Below are positions 8,909 to 17,197 of a stretch of DNA of 32,436 bases, piece by piece. Within the stretch, counting starts at the first letter, position 1. The number at the start of each line of letters is the position of its first letter. The stretch is from Gammaproteobacteria bacterium. Its GTDB lineage: Bacteria > Pseudomonadota > Gammaproteobacteria > Burkholderiales > Burkholderiaceae_D. The notes beneath the pieces are model-generated. The model was not told where the DNA came from, searched no databases, and worked only from the letters and a program-made list of their open reading frames with translations. The stretch lies in contig CAJCIC010000079.1 of NCBI GenBank assembly GCA_903970185.1, positions 1 to 32,436 of the forward strand, given 5' to 3'. Both the position numbers and the translations under genes were made by a program.

Positions 8909-10123
8909 TCAGTCAAGGCGCGCTGCAACGTGTGCAAAGCCGCGAAAGCGCGCGCGCCGGTTGCGCGCGGGCGTGCCAAGGACGCGGTAATTCGGAAAAC
9001 GCTGCAAGAAGCGCTCAAGGGCCACGCGCCCCTCAAGGCGCGCCAGGTTCATGCCGGCGCACTGGTGGATGCCCGAGCCGAAGGCCAGATGGCGGTTCGG
9101 TTCGCGCAGCACGTCAAAGCGTTCGGGATCGGCAAATTGCGCAGGGTCACGATTGGCCGCGCCGATGCCAAGATGGATCGGCGTGCCGGCGGCAATGGCG
9201 ATGCCGCCGATGTCGACTTCTTCGCGCGTCATGCGATTGCCAAGCTGGTTCGAGCTCTCAAAGCGCAGCACTTCCTCGATGGCGCTTGCGATGTGTTGGC
9301 CACCTTCGAGCTTCTCGCGCTGGTCTTGCCAGGCATCAAGCGCAACCAGTGCATTGCCAATCAGGTTGGTCGTGGTCTCGTGCCCGGCGTTGAGCAAAAA
9401 GATGCAGTTATGCAGAAGCTCCGCCTCGGACAGGGGCTCGCCGGTGGCCTCGTCGACATCGAAGATCAGGCGCGTCAGGACATCGCTTTTCGCATCCCTG
9501 GGGTGTGCGCGGCGCCTTGCGATCAGGGTTTGCAGGTAGGCGCAAAACTCCACCACCGCGGCGTTGCCAAGCGCCTGGCTTTTCGCGTCAAGCGTGGGTT
9601 CAAGGGCGGAGAGAATCGCAAGCGACCATTGCCTTAGCGGGGCACGCTCGTCTTCCGGCACGGCAAGCAGGTTGCCGATCACTTCGATCGGGATTGCCGC
9701 TGCAAAATGCTCGATCAGGTCGATCTCGCCTTGGCCTGGCAGGCGCTCAAGCAAGGTATCGACCCACGACAAAAGCGCAGGCTGCATCATCTCGATTGCC
9801 TTTGGCGACAAGGCGCCAAGCAACAGGCGGCGCACGCGCGTGTGGCGCGGCGGATCGTTAAAGACAAGGCTTGTCGTGTGATGCTGGTAGAGCGGCGTAT
9901 CGCCGAACTTGGGCCAAAATTCGCGCGTCTTGTCAGAACTGAAACGGCGCACGTCCTTGTAGACGGCAAGGACATCGGCATAGCGCGACAGGAACACGCT
10001 GCCGTCGGCAAAGCGGTGCACCGGATCTGTTTCCCGCAACGCACGATAGGTCGGATACGGGTCGTCGTAGAAGCCCCCGGGAAGATCGACGAGCTCAAAG
10101 CTTGTGGCCGTGTCTGCATGCAT
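8909..10123 (-). CDS. Cytochrome P450
   Basis: A bacterial soluble class-I-type P450 of 404 residues. The I-helix oxygen motif is AGHETT (246-251), the K-helix ExxR is E284-R287, and the heme-thiolate loop is FGSGIHQCAG with Cys355. The PERFDVLR meander precedes it. P450s insert one oxygen atom into a substrate using electrons from a redox partner; no ferredoxin or reductase gene is nearby, so the partner is encoded elsewhere. The start is set at the ATG at 10123, which gives a normal P450 N-terminus. Longer in-frame starts (up to 10303) would run through the divergent promoter region and add residues without family character. The substrate is unknown. Confidence 0.93.
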   Translation of the reverse strand: MHADTATSFELVDLPGGFYDDPYPTYRALRETDPVHRFADGSVFLSRYADVLAVYKDVRRFSSDKTREFWPKFGDTPLYQHHTTSLVFNDPPRHTRVRRLLLGALSPKAIEMMQPALLSWVDTLLERLPGQGEIDLIEHFAAAIPIEVIGNLLAVPEDERAPLRQWSLAILSALEPTLDAKSQALGNAAVVEFCAYLQTLIARRRAHPRDAKSDVLTRLIFDVDEATGEPLSEAELLHNCIFLLNAGHETTTNLIGNALVALDAWQDQREKLEGGQHIASAIEEVLRFESSNQLGNRMTREEVDIGGIAIAAGTPIHLGIGAANRDPAQFADPERFDVLREPNRHLAFGSGIHQCAGMNLARLEGRVALERFLQRFPNYRVLGTPARNRRARFRGFAHVAARLD

Positions 10124-10193
10124 GCCCCTAGCGTGCCAGAAACGCGGTGAAATGAGTAGCGAGCAAAAAGGGCGCGTCTGGGGAATCCCCGTC

Positions 10194-10222
10194 TTGACAG
10201 CGTCTTGCGCCCTTTGCATGCT
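10194..10222 (+). promoter_or_regulatory. Candidate sigma70 promoter of the second binding-protein gene
   Basis: A consensus -35 box TTGACA (10194-10199) is followed after 17 nt by CATGCT (10217-10222), a weak -10. It lies in the 150-nt gap between the divergent P450 and binding-protein genes and would start RNA about 45 nt before the ATG at 10274. A short palindrome, GGGGAATCCCC, sits just upstream and could be an operator. Confidence 0.4.
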
Positions 10223-10273
10223 GTGCCCACCTTTGGCAGCGCGTGGCGCAGCCGCATCATTGAGGAGCATCAG

Positions 10274-11455
10274 ATGGCAAGGATATCCCGCCCCATGCAG
10301 CACCTGGCTGCCGCTGGCGCGGCCGCTTTCGCGCTCGTCTTTGCCCTTTGTTCTCCCGCAGGTGCGCAGATCAAGGTTGGCGTGACGATTTCGTCGACGG
10401 GGCCGGCCGCCTCGCTTGGCATCCCGGAAAAAAACACGGTGCTGCTCCTGCCCAAGGAAATCGCTGGCCAGAAGGTCGACTACATCATCCTCGATGACGC
10501 CTCGGACACCACCACGGCCGTGACCAACACCAGAAAGCTGATCAGCGACGACAAGGTCGACGTCATCATCGGCTCGACCACCACGCCCAATTCACTGGCC
10601 ATGCTGCCCGTGCTTGGCGAAGGCAAGACGGCAGCCTTGAGCCTGGCCTCGTCAAATCGCATCATCGAGCCGATGGATGCGAATCGCGCCTGGATGTTCA
10701 AGACGCCGCAAACCGACACCATGATGGCGACTGCGATCGCCGAAGACATGAGTAACCACAATGTCAAGACGGTGGCCTTCATCGGTTTTGCTGACGCGCT
10801 TGGCGAATCGTTCTACACCGAGATCAACAAGTTCTCCGAACTGCGTCATATCCAGATGGTCGACAAGGAAACGTTTTCCAGTCGCGACCCGAGCGTCACG
10901 GCGCAAGTGCTGAAGATTGTCGCCGCCGCACCGGATGCGGTCGTCATCGGCGCATCGGGCACGCCCGCGGCAACGCCGGTCAAGGCCTTGATCGAGCGCG
11001 GCTTCAAGGGCCGGATTTACCACAACCATGGCGTCGCAAGCCCGGACTTCCTGCGCGTGTGCGGCAAGGACTGCGACGGCACATTCCTGCCGACCGGCCC
11101 GGTGATGGTGGCGGCGCAACTGCCGGAGGGCAATCCAGTCAAAAAGAGCGCGCTCGAATTCGTCAAGCGCTACGAAGCGGTCTACGGCGCCGGAAGTGTT
11201 GCCGCGTTTGCCTCCTATACCTGGGATTGCGGCCTGCTCCTTGAGCGTGCCATCCCGCTTGCACTACAGAAGGCCAAACCCGGCACGCCGGAATTTCGCG
11301 CGGCGCTTCGCGACGCGCTTGAGGCCACGCGCAATCTGCCCACGACCAATGGCGTGGTCAACATGAGCCCTACCGATCACCTCGGGCTTGATCAACGCGC
11401 GCGCGTCATGGTCGAAATCAAGGACGGCCACTGGCACTACGTGAGTGGCGGCTAG
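10274..11455 (+). CDS. Orphan Liv-type substrate-binding protein, paralogue of 1447-2601
   Basis: A 393-residue periplasmic binding protein of the Liv family, with signal peptide cleavage likely after PAGA at residue 31, leaving QIKVGVTISSTGPAASLG. It aligns without large gaps to the binding protein of the Liv operon: KLI, TPNSLAM, FKTPQ, VNMS, and the Cys-bearing FLRVCGKDC are shared, but pocket segments differ (for example SLASSNRIIEP against SMAASAKIVEP). No permease or ATPase genes flank it, so it probably uses the channel encoded at 2641-6265 with a different ligand. The start is the ATG at 10274, preceded by GAGGAG at good spacing; an in-frame start 69 nt upstream would spoil the signal peptide. 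The gene ends in CTAG, shared with the convergent gene. Confidence 0.92.
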   Translation: MARISRPMQHLAAAGAAAFALVFALCSPAGAQIKVGVTISSTGPAASLGIPEKNTVLLLPKEIAGQKVDYIILDDASDTTTAVTNTRKLISDDKVDVIIGSTTTPNSLAMLPVLGEGKTAALSLASSNRIIEPMDANRAWMFKTPQTDTMMATAIAEDMSNHNVKTVAFIGFADALGESFYTEINKFSELRHIQMVDKETFSSRDPSVTAQVLKIVAAAPDAVVIGASGTPAATPVKALIERGFKGRIYHNHGVASPDFLRVCGKDCDGTFLPTGPVMVAAQLPEGNPVKKSALEFVKRYEAVYGAGSVAAFASYTWDCGLLLERAIPLALQKAKPGTPEFRAALRDALEATRNLPTTNGVVNMSPTDHLGLDQRARVMVEIKDGHWHYVSGG

Positions 11456-11859
11456 CGCTTCGCCGCGCCGGCGACGAAACTGCCCGCGAGCGTGCCCAGG
11501 GCGGTCGCGACCGACCCCCAGGTCAGATCGACGGCGACGATCGTCCAGTTCCATCCGTTTAGCGTCGCCATGTTGGTCAAGTCGTAGGTCATGTAGGCGA
11601 TGAAGCCGAAAATCGCGCCGCGCATGGCCGTGTGCCCGTAGTTGCTCGAGCCCGCCATCGGCAAGGCGAGGAAGTAAACTATCCCCGCGGCATAGATCAG
11701 GTAGAACGCCGCGGCCGCCGGGATCACGGGTGTTTTCAGGAGCACGCCAGGCCCAAGCTGGGAGTCGAAAAAGCTCTTGGCGAAGCCGCCAAGGTAGATG
11801 GCATCCAGCAGGCACAAGGTGAATAGCGTCGCGAAATACGTGTAGAGGATGACTTTCAT
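11452..11859 (-). CDS. DUF2177-type small membrane protein
   Basis: A 135-residue inner-membrane protein with four hydrophobic segments. It starts MKVILYTYFATLFTLCLLD, and the motifs RGAIFGFIAYMTYDLTNMAT and WGSVATALGT are typical of the DUF2177 family, whose function is not known. The start is the ATG at 11859; an in-frame ATG 39 nt upstream would add a polar tail and lie closer to the divergent hydrolase gene. Its stop and that of the convergent binding-protein gene are the two strands of one CTAG. It stands alone. Confidence 0.8.
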   Translation of the reverse strand: MKVILYTYFATLFTLCLLDAIYLGGFAKSFFDSQLGPGVLLKTPVIPAAAAFYLIYAAGIVYFLALPMAGSSNYGHTAMRGAIFGFIAYMTYDLTNMATLNGWNWTIVAVDLTWGSVATALGTLAGSFVAGAAKR

Positions 11860-11925
11860 GGCGGCTTGGGTCGGTGACAAACAGACAGTTTGCAGCAAAA
11901 CCGCGTATCCGCGGGGGCTTTGCAG

Positions 11926-13068
11926 ATGATCACCTTCGAGCCGATGCTAGGTGCCGTAAAGGCGCTCGTCGATTGCGGGCGCCTGCCGGGCGTCGTGCTG
12001 CGCGTGTGCCGCGACGGCGAAATCGAAGTCGAGGGCGTGTTCGGCCTGCAACAGCCCGAAGCGGGCACGCCGATGCGCGCCGATTCGATCTTTCGCATCT
12101 ACTCGATGACCAAGCCGATCACCGCGCTCGCGGCGATGATGCTCGTCGAGGCGGGCGACATCGCCCTTGATGATCCCATCACCCGCGTCTTTCCCGAGTT
12201 CGCGCATCTTGAGGTCGGCATCGAGGTGCGCAATGCGCATGGCGCGGCAACCCTCGTGCGCCAACCTGCGGCGAGGGTGGCTTCGATTCGCGATCTTTTT
12301 CGACACACCGCAGGCTTTACCTACGGCGTTTTCAATGACTCGCTGGTCAAGGCACAATACCGCGCGCTCGATATCGACAGCTGGTCGATTTCAAGCGACG
12401 AGCTGATTGGGCGCCTTGCCATGGCGCCCTTGGCCTTCGAGCCAGGCACGACCTGGGAGTACAGCCGGGCCACCGACGTGCTGGGCGTTTTGATCGAGCG
12501 CCTCACGCAGCAAAGCCTGGGCGAATTTTTCGATGAACGGATTTTTGCGCCGCTTGGCATGGTCGACACCGCCTTTTTCGTGCCCGAGGCCAAGCTTTCG
12601 CGCGTTGCCGAGCCGTTTCAGAAGGATCCCGACTCGGGCGAGCCGATTCGACTGCGCGGCACGGCGCTAAGGGGCTACTGCTCGGGGGGTGGCGGCCTGT
12701 TTTCGACCCTGTCTGACTACCAGCGCTTCATCGAACTCCTGCGCGGGCGCGGCGCGCTTAATGGCGTGCGGCTGGTCTCGTCCGCAACCATCTCGACCAT
12801 GACACGCGACCACCTCGGCACGATCGAGCGCGGGCCGAATTACCTGCCTGGAGCCGACTCGGGATTCGGGCTTGGCTTTGCAGTGCGCCAGAAGGACGGT
12901 CCCCTGGGCCATCGCGGCGACTATTATTGGAGTGGCGTTGCCGGCACGCTGTTCTGGATCGACCCGTCAATGGATCTGAACGCGATCTGGCTCATGCAGG
13001 CGCCCAACCAGCGCCTTGAGATGCGCGATCTTTTCCGCCGTCTTGTCACAGAGGCCTACAGCGGCTAG
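11926..13068 (+). CDS. Serine hydrolase, class C beta-lactamase / esterase family
   Basis: A 380-residue member of the beta-lactamase-related serine hydrolases (PF00144 type). The nucleophile motif is S60-M-T-K63, with a general-base Tyr motif at Y179 (YSR where true beta-lactamases have YxN) and a late HRGDYYWSGVAG that stands for the KTG strand. This pattern suits EstB-like esterases or carboxylesterases better than antibiotic-degrading AmpC. No signal peptide is seen, so it is probably cytoplasmic. The ATG at 11926 is chosen; a TTG at 11890 would add 12 residues. The enoyl-CoA hydratase gene follows after 13 nt, so the two are probably one transcript. Confidence 0.88.
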   Translation: MITFEPMLGAVKALVDCGRLPGVVLRVCRDGEIEVEGVFGLQQPEAGTPMRADSIFRIYSMTKPITALAAMMLVEAGDIALDDPITRVFPEFAHLEVGIEVRNAHGAATLVRQPAARVASIRDLFRHTAGFTYGVFNDSLVKAQYRALDIDSWSISSDELIGRLAMAPLAFEPGTTWEYSRATDVLGVLIERLTQQSLGEFFDERIFAPLGMVDTAFFVPEAKLSRVAEPFQKDPDSGEPIRLRGTALRGYCSGGGGLFSTLSDYQRFIELLRGRGALNGVRLVSSATISTMTRDHLGTIERGPNYLPGADSGFGLGFAVRQKDGPLGHRGDYYWSGVAGTLFWIDPSMDLNAIWLMQAPNQRLEMRDLFRRLVTEAYSG

Positions 13069-13081
13069 CCAGGGAGATGCA

Positions 13082-13876
13082 ATGTCCGACGTCGAAGGTG
13101 AGATCGTATGCGAAGCACGCGGCAAGGTCTGGCTGATCGGCATTAACCGCCCGGCCAAGCTCAATGGCTTTACGCCCAAGATGATGCGTGAACTCGGTGC
13201 CGCCTATACGGCGCTCGAGTCGCGCGAGGATGTCGAGGTCGGCGTTCTTCATGCGCATGGCGACCATTTCACGGCAGGCCTTGACCTGCCTTCGATGGCA
13301 CCCCTGATGCAAAAGGGCGAGTCGGCGATCGGGCCCGATCAGATCGATCCCTTCGACTTGCGTTTGCTTGGCCCGCGGCGCGAGAAGCCGCTGATTGCCG
13401 CGGTGCGCGGCATCACCTATACGCTTGGCATCGAACTCATGCTTGCTGCTGACATCGTCGTTGCCGGCAGCGACTGCCGCTTTGCCCAGCTCGAGGTCAA
13501 GCGCGGCATCATGGCCACCGGCGGTGCCACGGTGCGCATCGCCGAGCGCGCCGGCATCGGCAATGCCATGCTGATCCTGCTCACCGGCGAGGAGTTTCAT
13601 GCCGACGAGGCCCTGCGCATGGGCCTCGTGCAAAAAGTGGTTGCGCCTGACGCGGTCTTCGATTGCGCGCTCTTGATCGCCGAGCGCATCGCGCGCGAAG
13701 CGCCGCTTGCAGTGCGCGCAACGCGTGCCAGCGTGCTCGACGCGGTAAAAAACGGTGCAGACGCTGCGATCGCGCAATTCGTGCCGATCCAAAAGCGCCT
13801 GGCCAACAGCGAAGATGCCAAGGAAGGGGTCGCCGCCTTCGTCGAAAAGCGCGCGGCAAAGTTCCGTGGACGGTGA
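13082..13876 (+). CDS. Enoyl-CoA hydratase/isomerase (crotonase) family protein
   Basis: A 264-residue crotonase. Both acids used by true hydratases are present: E118 in LGIELMLAAD and E138 in QLEVKRGIMATGGA. The oxyanion-hole segment is HFTAGLDL (about 62-69). It would add water to, or isomerise, an unsaturated acyl-CoA in the cytoplasm; the acyl chain cannot be told. The start is the ATG at 13082, behind GGGAGA, 13 nt after the hydrolase stop; an earlier ATG at 13016 would overlap the hydrolase frame. Its 3' end overlaps the proposed GTG of the membrane-protein gene by 11 nt. Confidence 0.9.
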   Translation: MSDVEGEIVCEARGKVWLIGINRPAKLNGFTPKMMRELGAAYTALESREDVEVGVLHAHGDHFTAGLDLPSMAPLMQKGESAIGPDQIDPFDLRLLGPRREKPLIAAVRGITYTLGIELMLAADIVVAGSDCRFAQLEVKRGIMATGGATVRIAERAGIGNAMLILLTGEEFHADEALRMGLVQKVVAPDAVFDCALLIAERIAREAPLAVRATRASVLDAVKNGADAAIAQFVPIQKRLANSEDAKEGVAAFVEKRAAKFRGR

Positions 13877-14969
13877 CGATCATCGCGATCAAAGCCCGGC
13901 GCTTTTGCGCCTGCGCAATTACACCGCGGATGCGCTAAAGGTCGAGGGCACCGGGCCGCCCTGGCATCGCGGCTGCGTCGCCATCGCAGGCGTTCTGGGC
14001 GCACTTGCCATCGGCCAGGTGTTCGAATTGCGCGAGGCGCTGGCGATCGCACCGGCGCTTGCCGTTTTCATGACGCTCGCCGACGTCGAAGGCCCGTTGC
14101 GCTTGCGCCTTGCGACACTCGCGCTCGCCTCGAGTGGCATGACCGTGGGTGCGCTTGCCGGCCTCGTGCTGGCCTCTGATCCCCTCGCGCTTGGCGCGGT
14201 CTTCATCGGACTTGCGGCGATTGCCGCCGTGGCCTCGTCGATCGGGCCGCCGTACCAGCCGGCGGGTCGCTTCACCCTGGTTGTCGCGCTGTTCATGTCG
14301 CTCGTGCATGGCGCAGACGCAAAACGCCTGGTCGAGCTCGCGCTCGCTGTTTCTGCCTGGGTGGCCCTCTTGCGCCTGATCGAGAACGTCATCGCGCCGG
14401 ATGCGCGCATCGGCGAATTCAAGAGCCTGAAGGAAGCGCTCTTCACGCTTCGCGCCGGACGCTGGCATCTCTATCGCTTCGTATTGGCCTACGTCTTTGC
14501 CGCGGGCCTCGGCTATGCGCTTGGGCGCATGATCGATGCCGTCCATCCGAGCTGGGTCACGGCTTCAGTCGTGGTGGTGATGTGGTCTGACGCCCATCGC
14601 AGTTACCTGCGCGTCGTCCAGCGCATCATCGGCACGCTCGCTGGCGCCCTCATTACACTGGTGATGACAAGCCTCGTGAGCGATGCCCGCATCATCGCCG
14701 CCATCGCCGTCGTCCTGCTGTATTTTGTGCCGCATTTCATCAAGCGCAATTACTGGCTGCATTCGGGCCTGATGCTGGTGCTCGTCATGCTCTCGCTTGA
14801 CATCTGGTCGGGATCGCAATTCTCAAGCCATGTCCTGCTGCAACGCATCGGTGACGTGCTGCTCGGATGCGCGTTGGCGCTTCTGGGCACCGTGCTGGCC
14901 TTCGCCGGCGTGCAGGAACGGCTGCGCGAGGCGGCGAGCGCCGACGCCAAGGCGGCACAACCGACGTGA
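13866..14969 (+). CDS. FUSC-family inner-membrane protein
   Basis: A hydrophobic protein of about 367 residues in two six-span-like halves separated by a loop near residues 190-215. Segments such as AIAPALAVFMTLADVEGPLR, VHPSWVTASVVVVMW and RSYLRVVQRIIGTLAGALI are typical of the FUSC (fusaric acid resistance/aromatic acid exporter, YccS-like) family. These proteins are linked to efflux of aromatic acids, though most are uncharacterised. No ATG fits the start: the best choice is GTG at 13866 inside the hydratase gene, and a downstream TTG is possible. No periplasmic adaptor or outer-membrane partner is nearby. The start is the least certain part. Confidence 0.78.
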   Translation: MDGDDHRDQSPALLRLRNYTADALKVEGTGPPWHRGCVAIAGVLGALAIGQVFELREALAIAPALAVFMTLADVEGPLRLRLATLALASSGMTVGALAGLVLASDPLALGAVFIGLAAIAAVASSIGPPYQPAGRFTLVVALFMSLVHGADAKRLVELALAVSAWVALLRLIENVIAPDARIGEFKSLKEALFTLRAGRWHLYRFVLAYVFAAGLGYALGRMIDAVHPSWVTASVVVVMWSDAHRSYLRVVQRIIGTLAGALITLVMTSLVSDARIIAAIAVVLLYFVPHFIKRNYWLHSGLMLVLVMLSLDIWSGSQFSSHVLLQRIGDVLLGCALALLGTVLAFAGVQERLREAASADAKAAQPT

Positions 14970-14978
14970 TTGATTGAA

Positions 14979-14999
14979 CCGCGCCGCGGCATTTTTTTT
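14979..14999 (+). terminator. Possible intrinsic terminator after the FUSC gene
   Basis: A short GC hairpin (CCGC, loop GCC, GCGG) is followed by one base pair of linker and eight T residues (14992-14999). The stem is only 4 bp, so strength is doubtful. The T run touches the ribosome site of the amidase gene (AAGGGAG at 15001), which would place the terminator directly in front of a coding start. Confidence 0.35.
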
Positions 15000-15016
15000 C
15001 AAGGGAGCGTCTTTTC

Positions 15017-16417
15017 ATGGATGATCTGAGCGCGCTGTCGGCGAGCGAGTTGAGCCGCCGCTATGCTTTGGGCACGGCCACGCCTTCGGCGGCGCTTGAA
15101 GCGATCCTTGCGCGCATTGCGCGCGTCAATCCCCGCATCAACGCCTATCGCGAGGTCATGGCCGATGAGGCAAGAAAAGCCGCGCAGGCCTCGGATGTGC
15201 GCTGGCGCGAAGGGCGCCCGCTCAATGCGCTCGATGGCATACCGGTGTCGATCAAGGACCTGCTCCTAACGCGCGGCACCCCGACTTTGCGCGGCTCGCT
15301 CACCACCCCCACGCACCAGGCCTGGGAGTTCGACGCGCCAGCGGTGGCACGGCTGCGCGAAGCCGGGGCGATCCTTCTGGGCAAGACGACCACGCCGGAA
15401 TTCGGCTGCAAGGGGGTCACCGACAGCTTTCTGACCGGCATCTCGCGCAACCCCTACGACCTCGACAAGACGCCAGGCGGCAGCTCCGGTGGCGCTGCGG
15501 CCGCGGTTGCCGCTGGCCTTGGCCCGCTTGCGCTTGGCACTGACGGCGCAGGCTCGGTTCGCATCCCCTCGGCTTTTTGTGGCGTGGTTGGGCTAAAGGC
15601 ATCGTTCGGGCGCGTGCCGGCCTGGCCGGCATCGCCTTTTGGCTCGCTTTCGCACGTCGGGCCGCATGCACGCTCGGTTACCGACATCGCGATGGCGCTA
15701 AACGTCATCACGCGGCCCGACGTCAGGGACTGGTTCTCGCTGCCTTATGCGCCCTGTGACTATCTAGAGGGGCTTGACGACAGTATCGCCGGCTTGCGCG
15801 TCGCCTATTCTGCCGATCTCGGCTATGCGACGGTCAATCACGATGTCGCCCAGGCGACGCGCCGTGCCGCTGACGCGCTGTCTTTTGCAGGCGCTGAAGT
15901 GAGCGCTTGTGATCCGGGCTTTGAGGATCCGATTGACGAGATCTGCACGCTCTGGTTTGTCGGTGCCGCGACGCTTTTTGCGGCGCTAAGCGATGAGCAG
16001 CGCGACCGGCTCGATCCGATGTTTCGCTGGCAGGCGGCACAGGGCCAGAAGTACAGCGCCGTCGACCTGTCGCGGGTTAGCATGGCGCGCATCGAGCTCG
16101 GCCGGCGCATGCGCGAATTCCATCAGCGCTTTGACGTGCTTTTGACGCCAGCGGTGGCCGTGCCGGCGATGCAGGCGGTCGCAACCGAGGCGCCGTTTTC
16201 GCACGACCCGAAGACATTTCTGGGCTGGACGCCCTTTAGCTACCCGTTTAACCTCAGTCAGCAGCCGGCAATTTCGCTGCCGGCCGGGCTCTCGCAAGAC
16301 GGGCTGCCCGTGGCCGTGCAACTCGTAGCCGGCATGCACGAGGATGCGCTGCTGCTCAAGGTTGCGCGTGCACTTGAGCGCCTTTTGCCTGCAATGCCAA
16401 GGCCGCAGCTGGACTAA
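15017..16417 (+). CDS. Amidase, GatA/amidase-signature family
   Basis: A 466-residue amidase-signature enzyme. The catalytic triad is clear: K80 in SIKDLLL, the cis-Ser S156 in PGGSSGGAAAA and the nucleophile S180 in TDGAGSVRIPSAFCG. The enzyme hydrolyses a carboxamide to an acid and ammonia. It is not a convincing GatA subunit, since gatB and gatC are absent and the C-terminal half differs; a stand-alone amidase for small or aryl amides is likelier. The start is the ATG at 15017 behind AAGGGAG with good spacing. No signal peptide is seen. Neighbours give no firm clue to substrate, although amides are also known Liv-type ligands. Confidence 0.92.
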   Translation: MDDLSALSASELSRRYALGTATPSAALEAILARIARVNPRINAYREVMADEARKAAQASDVRWREGRPLNALDGIPVSIKDLLLTRGTPTLRGSLTTPTHQAWEFDAPAVARLREAGAILLGKTTTPEFGCKGVTDSFLTGISRNPYDLDKTPGGSSGGAAAAVAAGLGPLALGTDGAGSVRIPSAFCGVVGLKASFGRVPAWPASPFGSLSHVGPHARSVTDIAMALNVITRPDVRDWFSLPYAPCDYLEGLDDSIAGLRVAYSADLGYATVNHDVAQATRRAADALSFAGAEVSACDPGFEDPIDEICTLWFVGAATLFAALSDEQRDRLDPMFRWQAAQGQKYSAVDLSRVSMARIELGRRMREFHQRFDVLLTPAVAVPAMQAVATEAPFSHDPKTFLGWTPFSYPFNLSQQPAISLPAGLSQDGLPVAVQLVAGMHEDALLLKVARALERLLPAMPRPQLD

Positions 16418-16514
16418 AGCCATGCTTTTGCATCCCGTGCGGAACCCCGTGTAGCCGGCCGCGTCTCACGCAGAACACCTGACTTCGCTGCCCAAGCTGC
16501 TGCCCGCATCAATC

Positions 16515-17024
16515 ATGGCTTTGCCCGTTCCCAGCCTCGCTAACCGGCTCTTCGCCGGCATTTTTACTGCGGCTTTAGCCGGCTGCGCCAACTATCCGAG
16601 CAACATCGCCCCGGGCATGACGCGCGCCGAGGTGCTTGATCGCTTTGGCAAGCCGGCCGCCGATTCGCAATCCGACAGCGGCGAAGTCCTGATCTATTCG
16701 ACCGCGCCGATGGGCGATCGTGCTTTCGCCGCATTTCTTGATGCCAGCGGCACGGTGACAGGTACGGAGCAGGTGCTCACGCTCGCGCGCTTTGGCAGGA
16801 TTGTGCCTGGCGTTTGGACCAAAGACAGCGTGCTCGACAATTTCGGCATTGCCGCCGCCCACCGCACCATTCGCGGCCATCTGGTGTGGGATTACCGTTA
16901 TCGCGAGCTTGACGTCTACCATTCGCTGTTTACCATCACCTTTGACGAACACGGCGTGGTGCTCAAGACCGAAAATGGGCCCGATCCGATGTTCGACGGG
17001 GGTCGCGACAACGGCCGCAAGTAG
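16515..17024 (+). CDS. Small putative lipoprotein, unknown function
   Basis: A 169-residue exported protein. Residues 1-23 form a signal peptide with the lipobox LAGC, so Cys24 would be lipid-modified and the protein anchored in the inner or outer membrane. The mature part begins ANYPSNIAPGMTRAEVLDRFGKP, which resembles the start of the SmpA/OmlA (BamE-like) fold, in which GMT-x-x-EV-x-x-x-FG-x-P is typical; a second such unit may begin near FGRIVPGVWTKDSVLDNFG. Two repeats of this kind in one protein would suggest a tandem fold. I do not assign a role. The start ATG has no clear ribosome site. A terminator-like hairpin follows the gene. Confidence 0.72.
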   Translation: MALPVPSLANRLFAGIFTAALAGCANYPSNIAPGMTRAEVLDRFGKPAADSQSDSGEVLIYSTAPMGDRAFAAFLDASGTVTGTEQVLTLARFGRIVPGVWTKDSVLDNFGIAAAHRTIRGHLVWDYRYRELDVYHSLFTITFDEHGVVLKTENGPDPMFDGGRDNGRK

Positions 17025-17034
17025 CTTCGCAAGT

Positions 17035-17069
17035 CGGGTCGCAACCCGGGCCGCAGCGCGGCAATTTTT
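17035..17069 (+). terminator. Intrinsic terminator region after the lipoprotein gene
   Basis: Two hairpins lie in tandem just after the stop. The first has the 5-bp stem CGGGT/ACCCG with a 4-nt loop (17035-17048). The second has GCCGC/GCGGC with a 3-nt loop (17050-17062), followed by AA and five T residues. The second fits a rho-independent terminator. The rest of the 173-nt gap before msrB shows no certain promoter. Confidence 0.45.
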
Positions 17070-17197
17070 GCCAAGCTTTGGCTCCGATCGGCGTAATTCG
17101 CCGTATCAGTCCTGCTTGCGATTAACGTGTAAGGTAAGGCCGCCTTGGGCGACTACCCCCTTGGCATCGAATCCCACCATCCATTGAGAGCCTGACT

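Noticed and set aside
8434..9637. Plus-strand frames through the end of gmhA and the P450
   Set aside because: They run in another frame of gmhA and antisense to the P450 heme-binding region.
10124..10303. A longer N-terminus for the P450 (start at 10303 or 10219)
   Set aside because: It would cover the TTGACA promoter region and add residues unlike P450s; the start at 10123 gives a normal length.
11926..13068. Antibiotic-resistance beta-lactamase
   Set aside because: SxxK is present, but the YxN motif reads YSR and no signal peptide is seen, so an esterase-like hydrolase is likelier.
15017..16417. GatA subunit of the tRNA amidotransferase
   Set aside because: The triad matches the amidase family as a whole, but no gatB or gatC is next to it.
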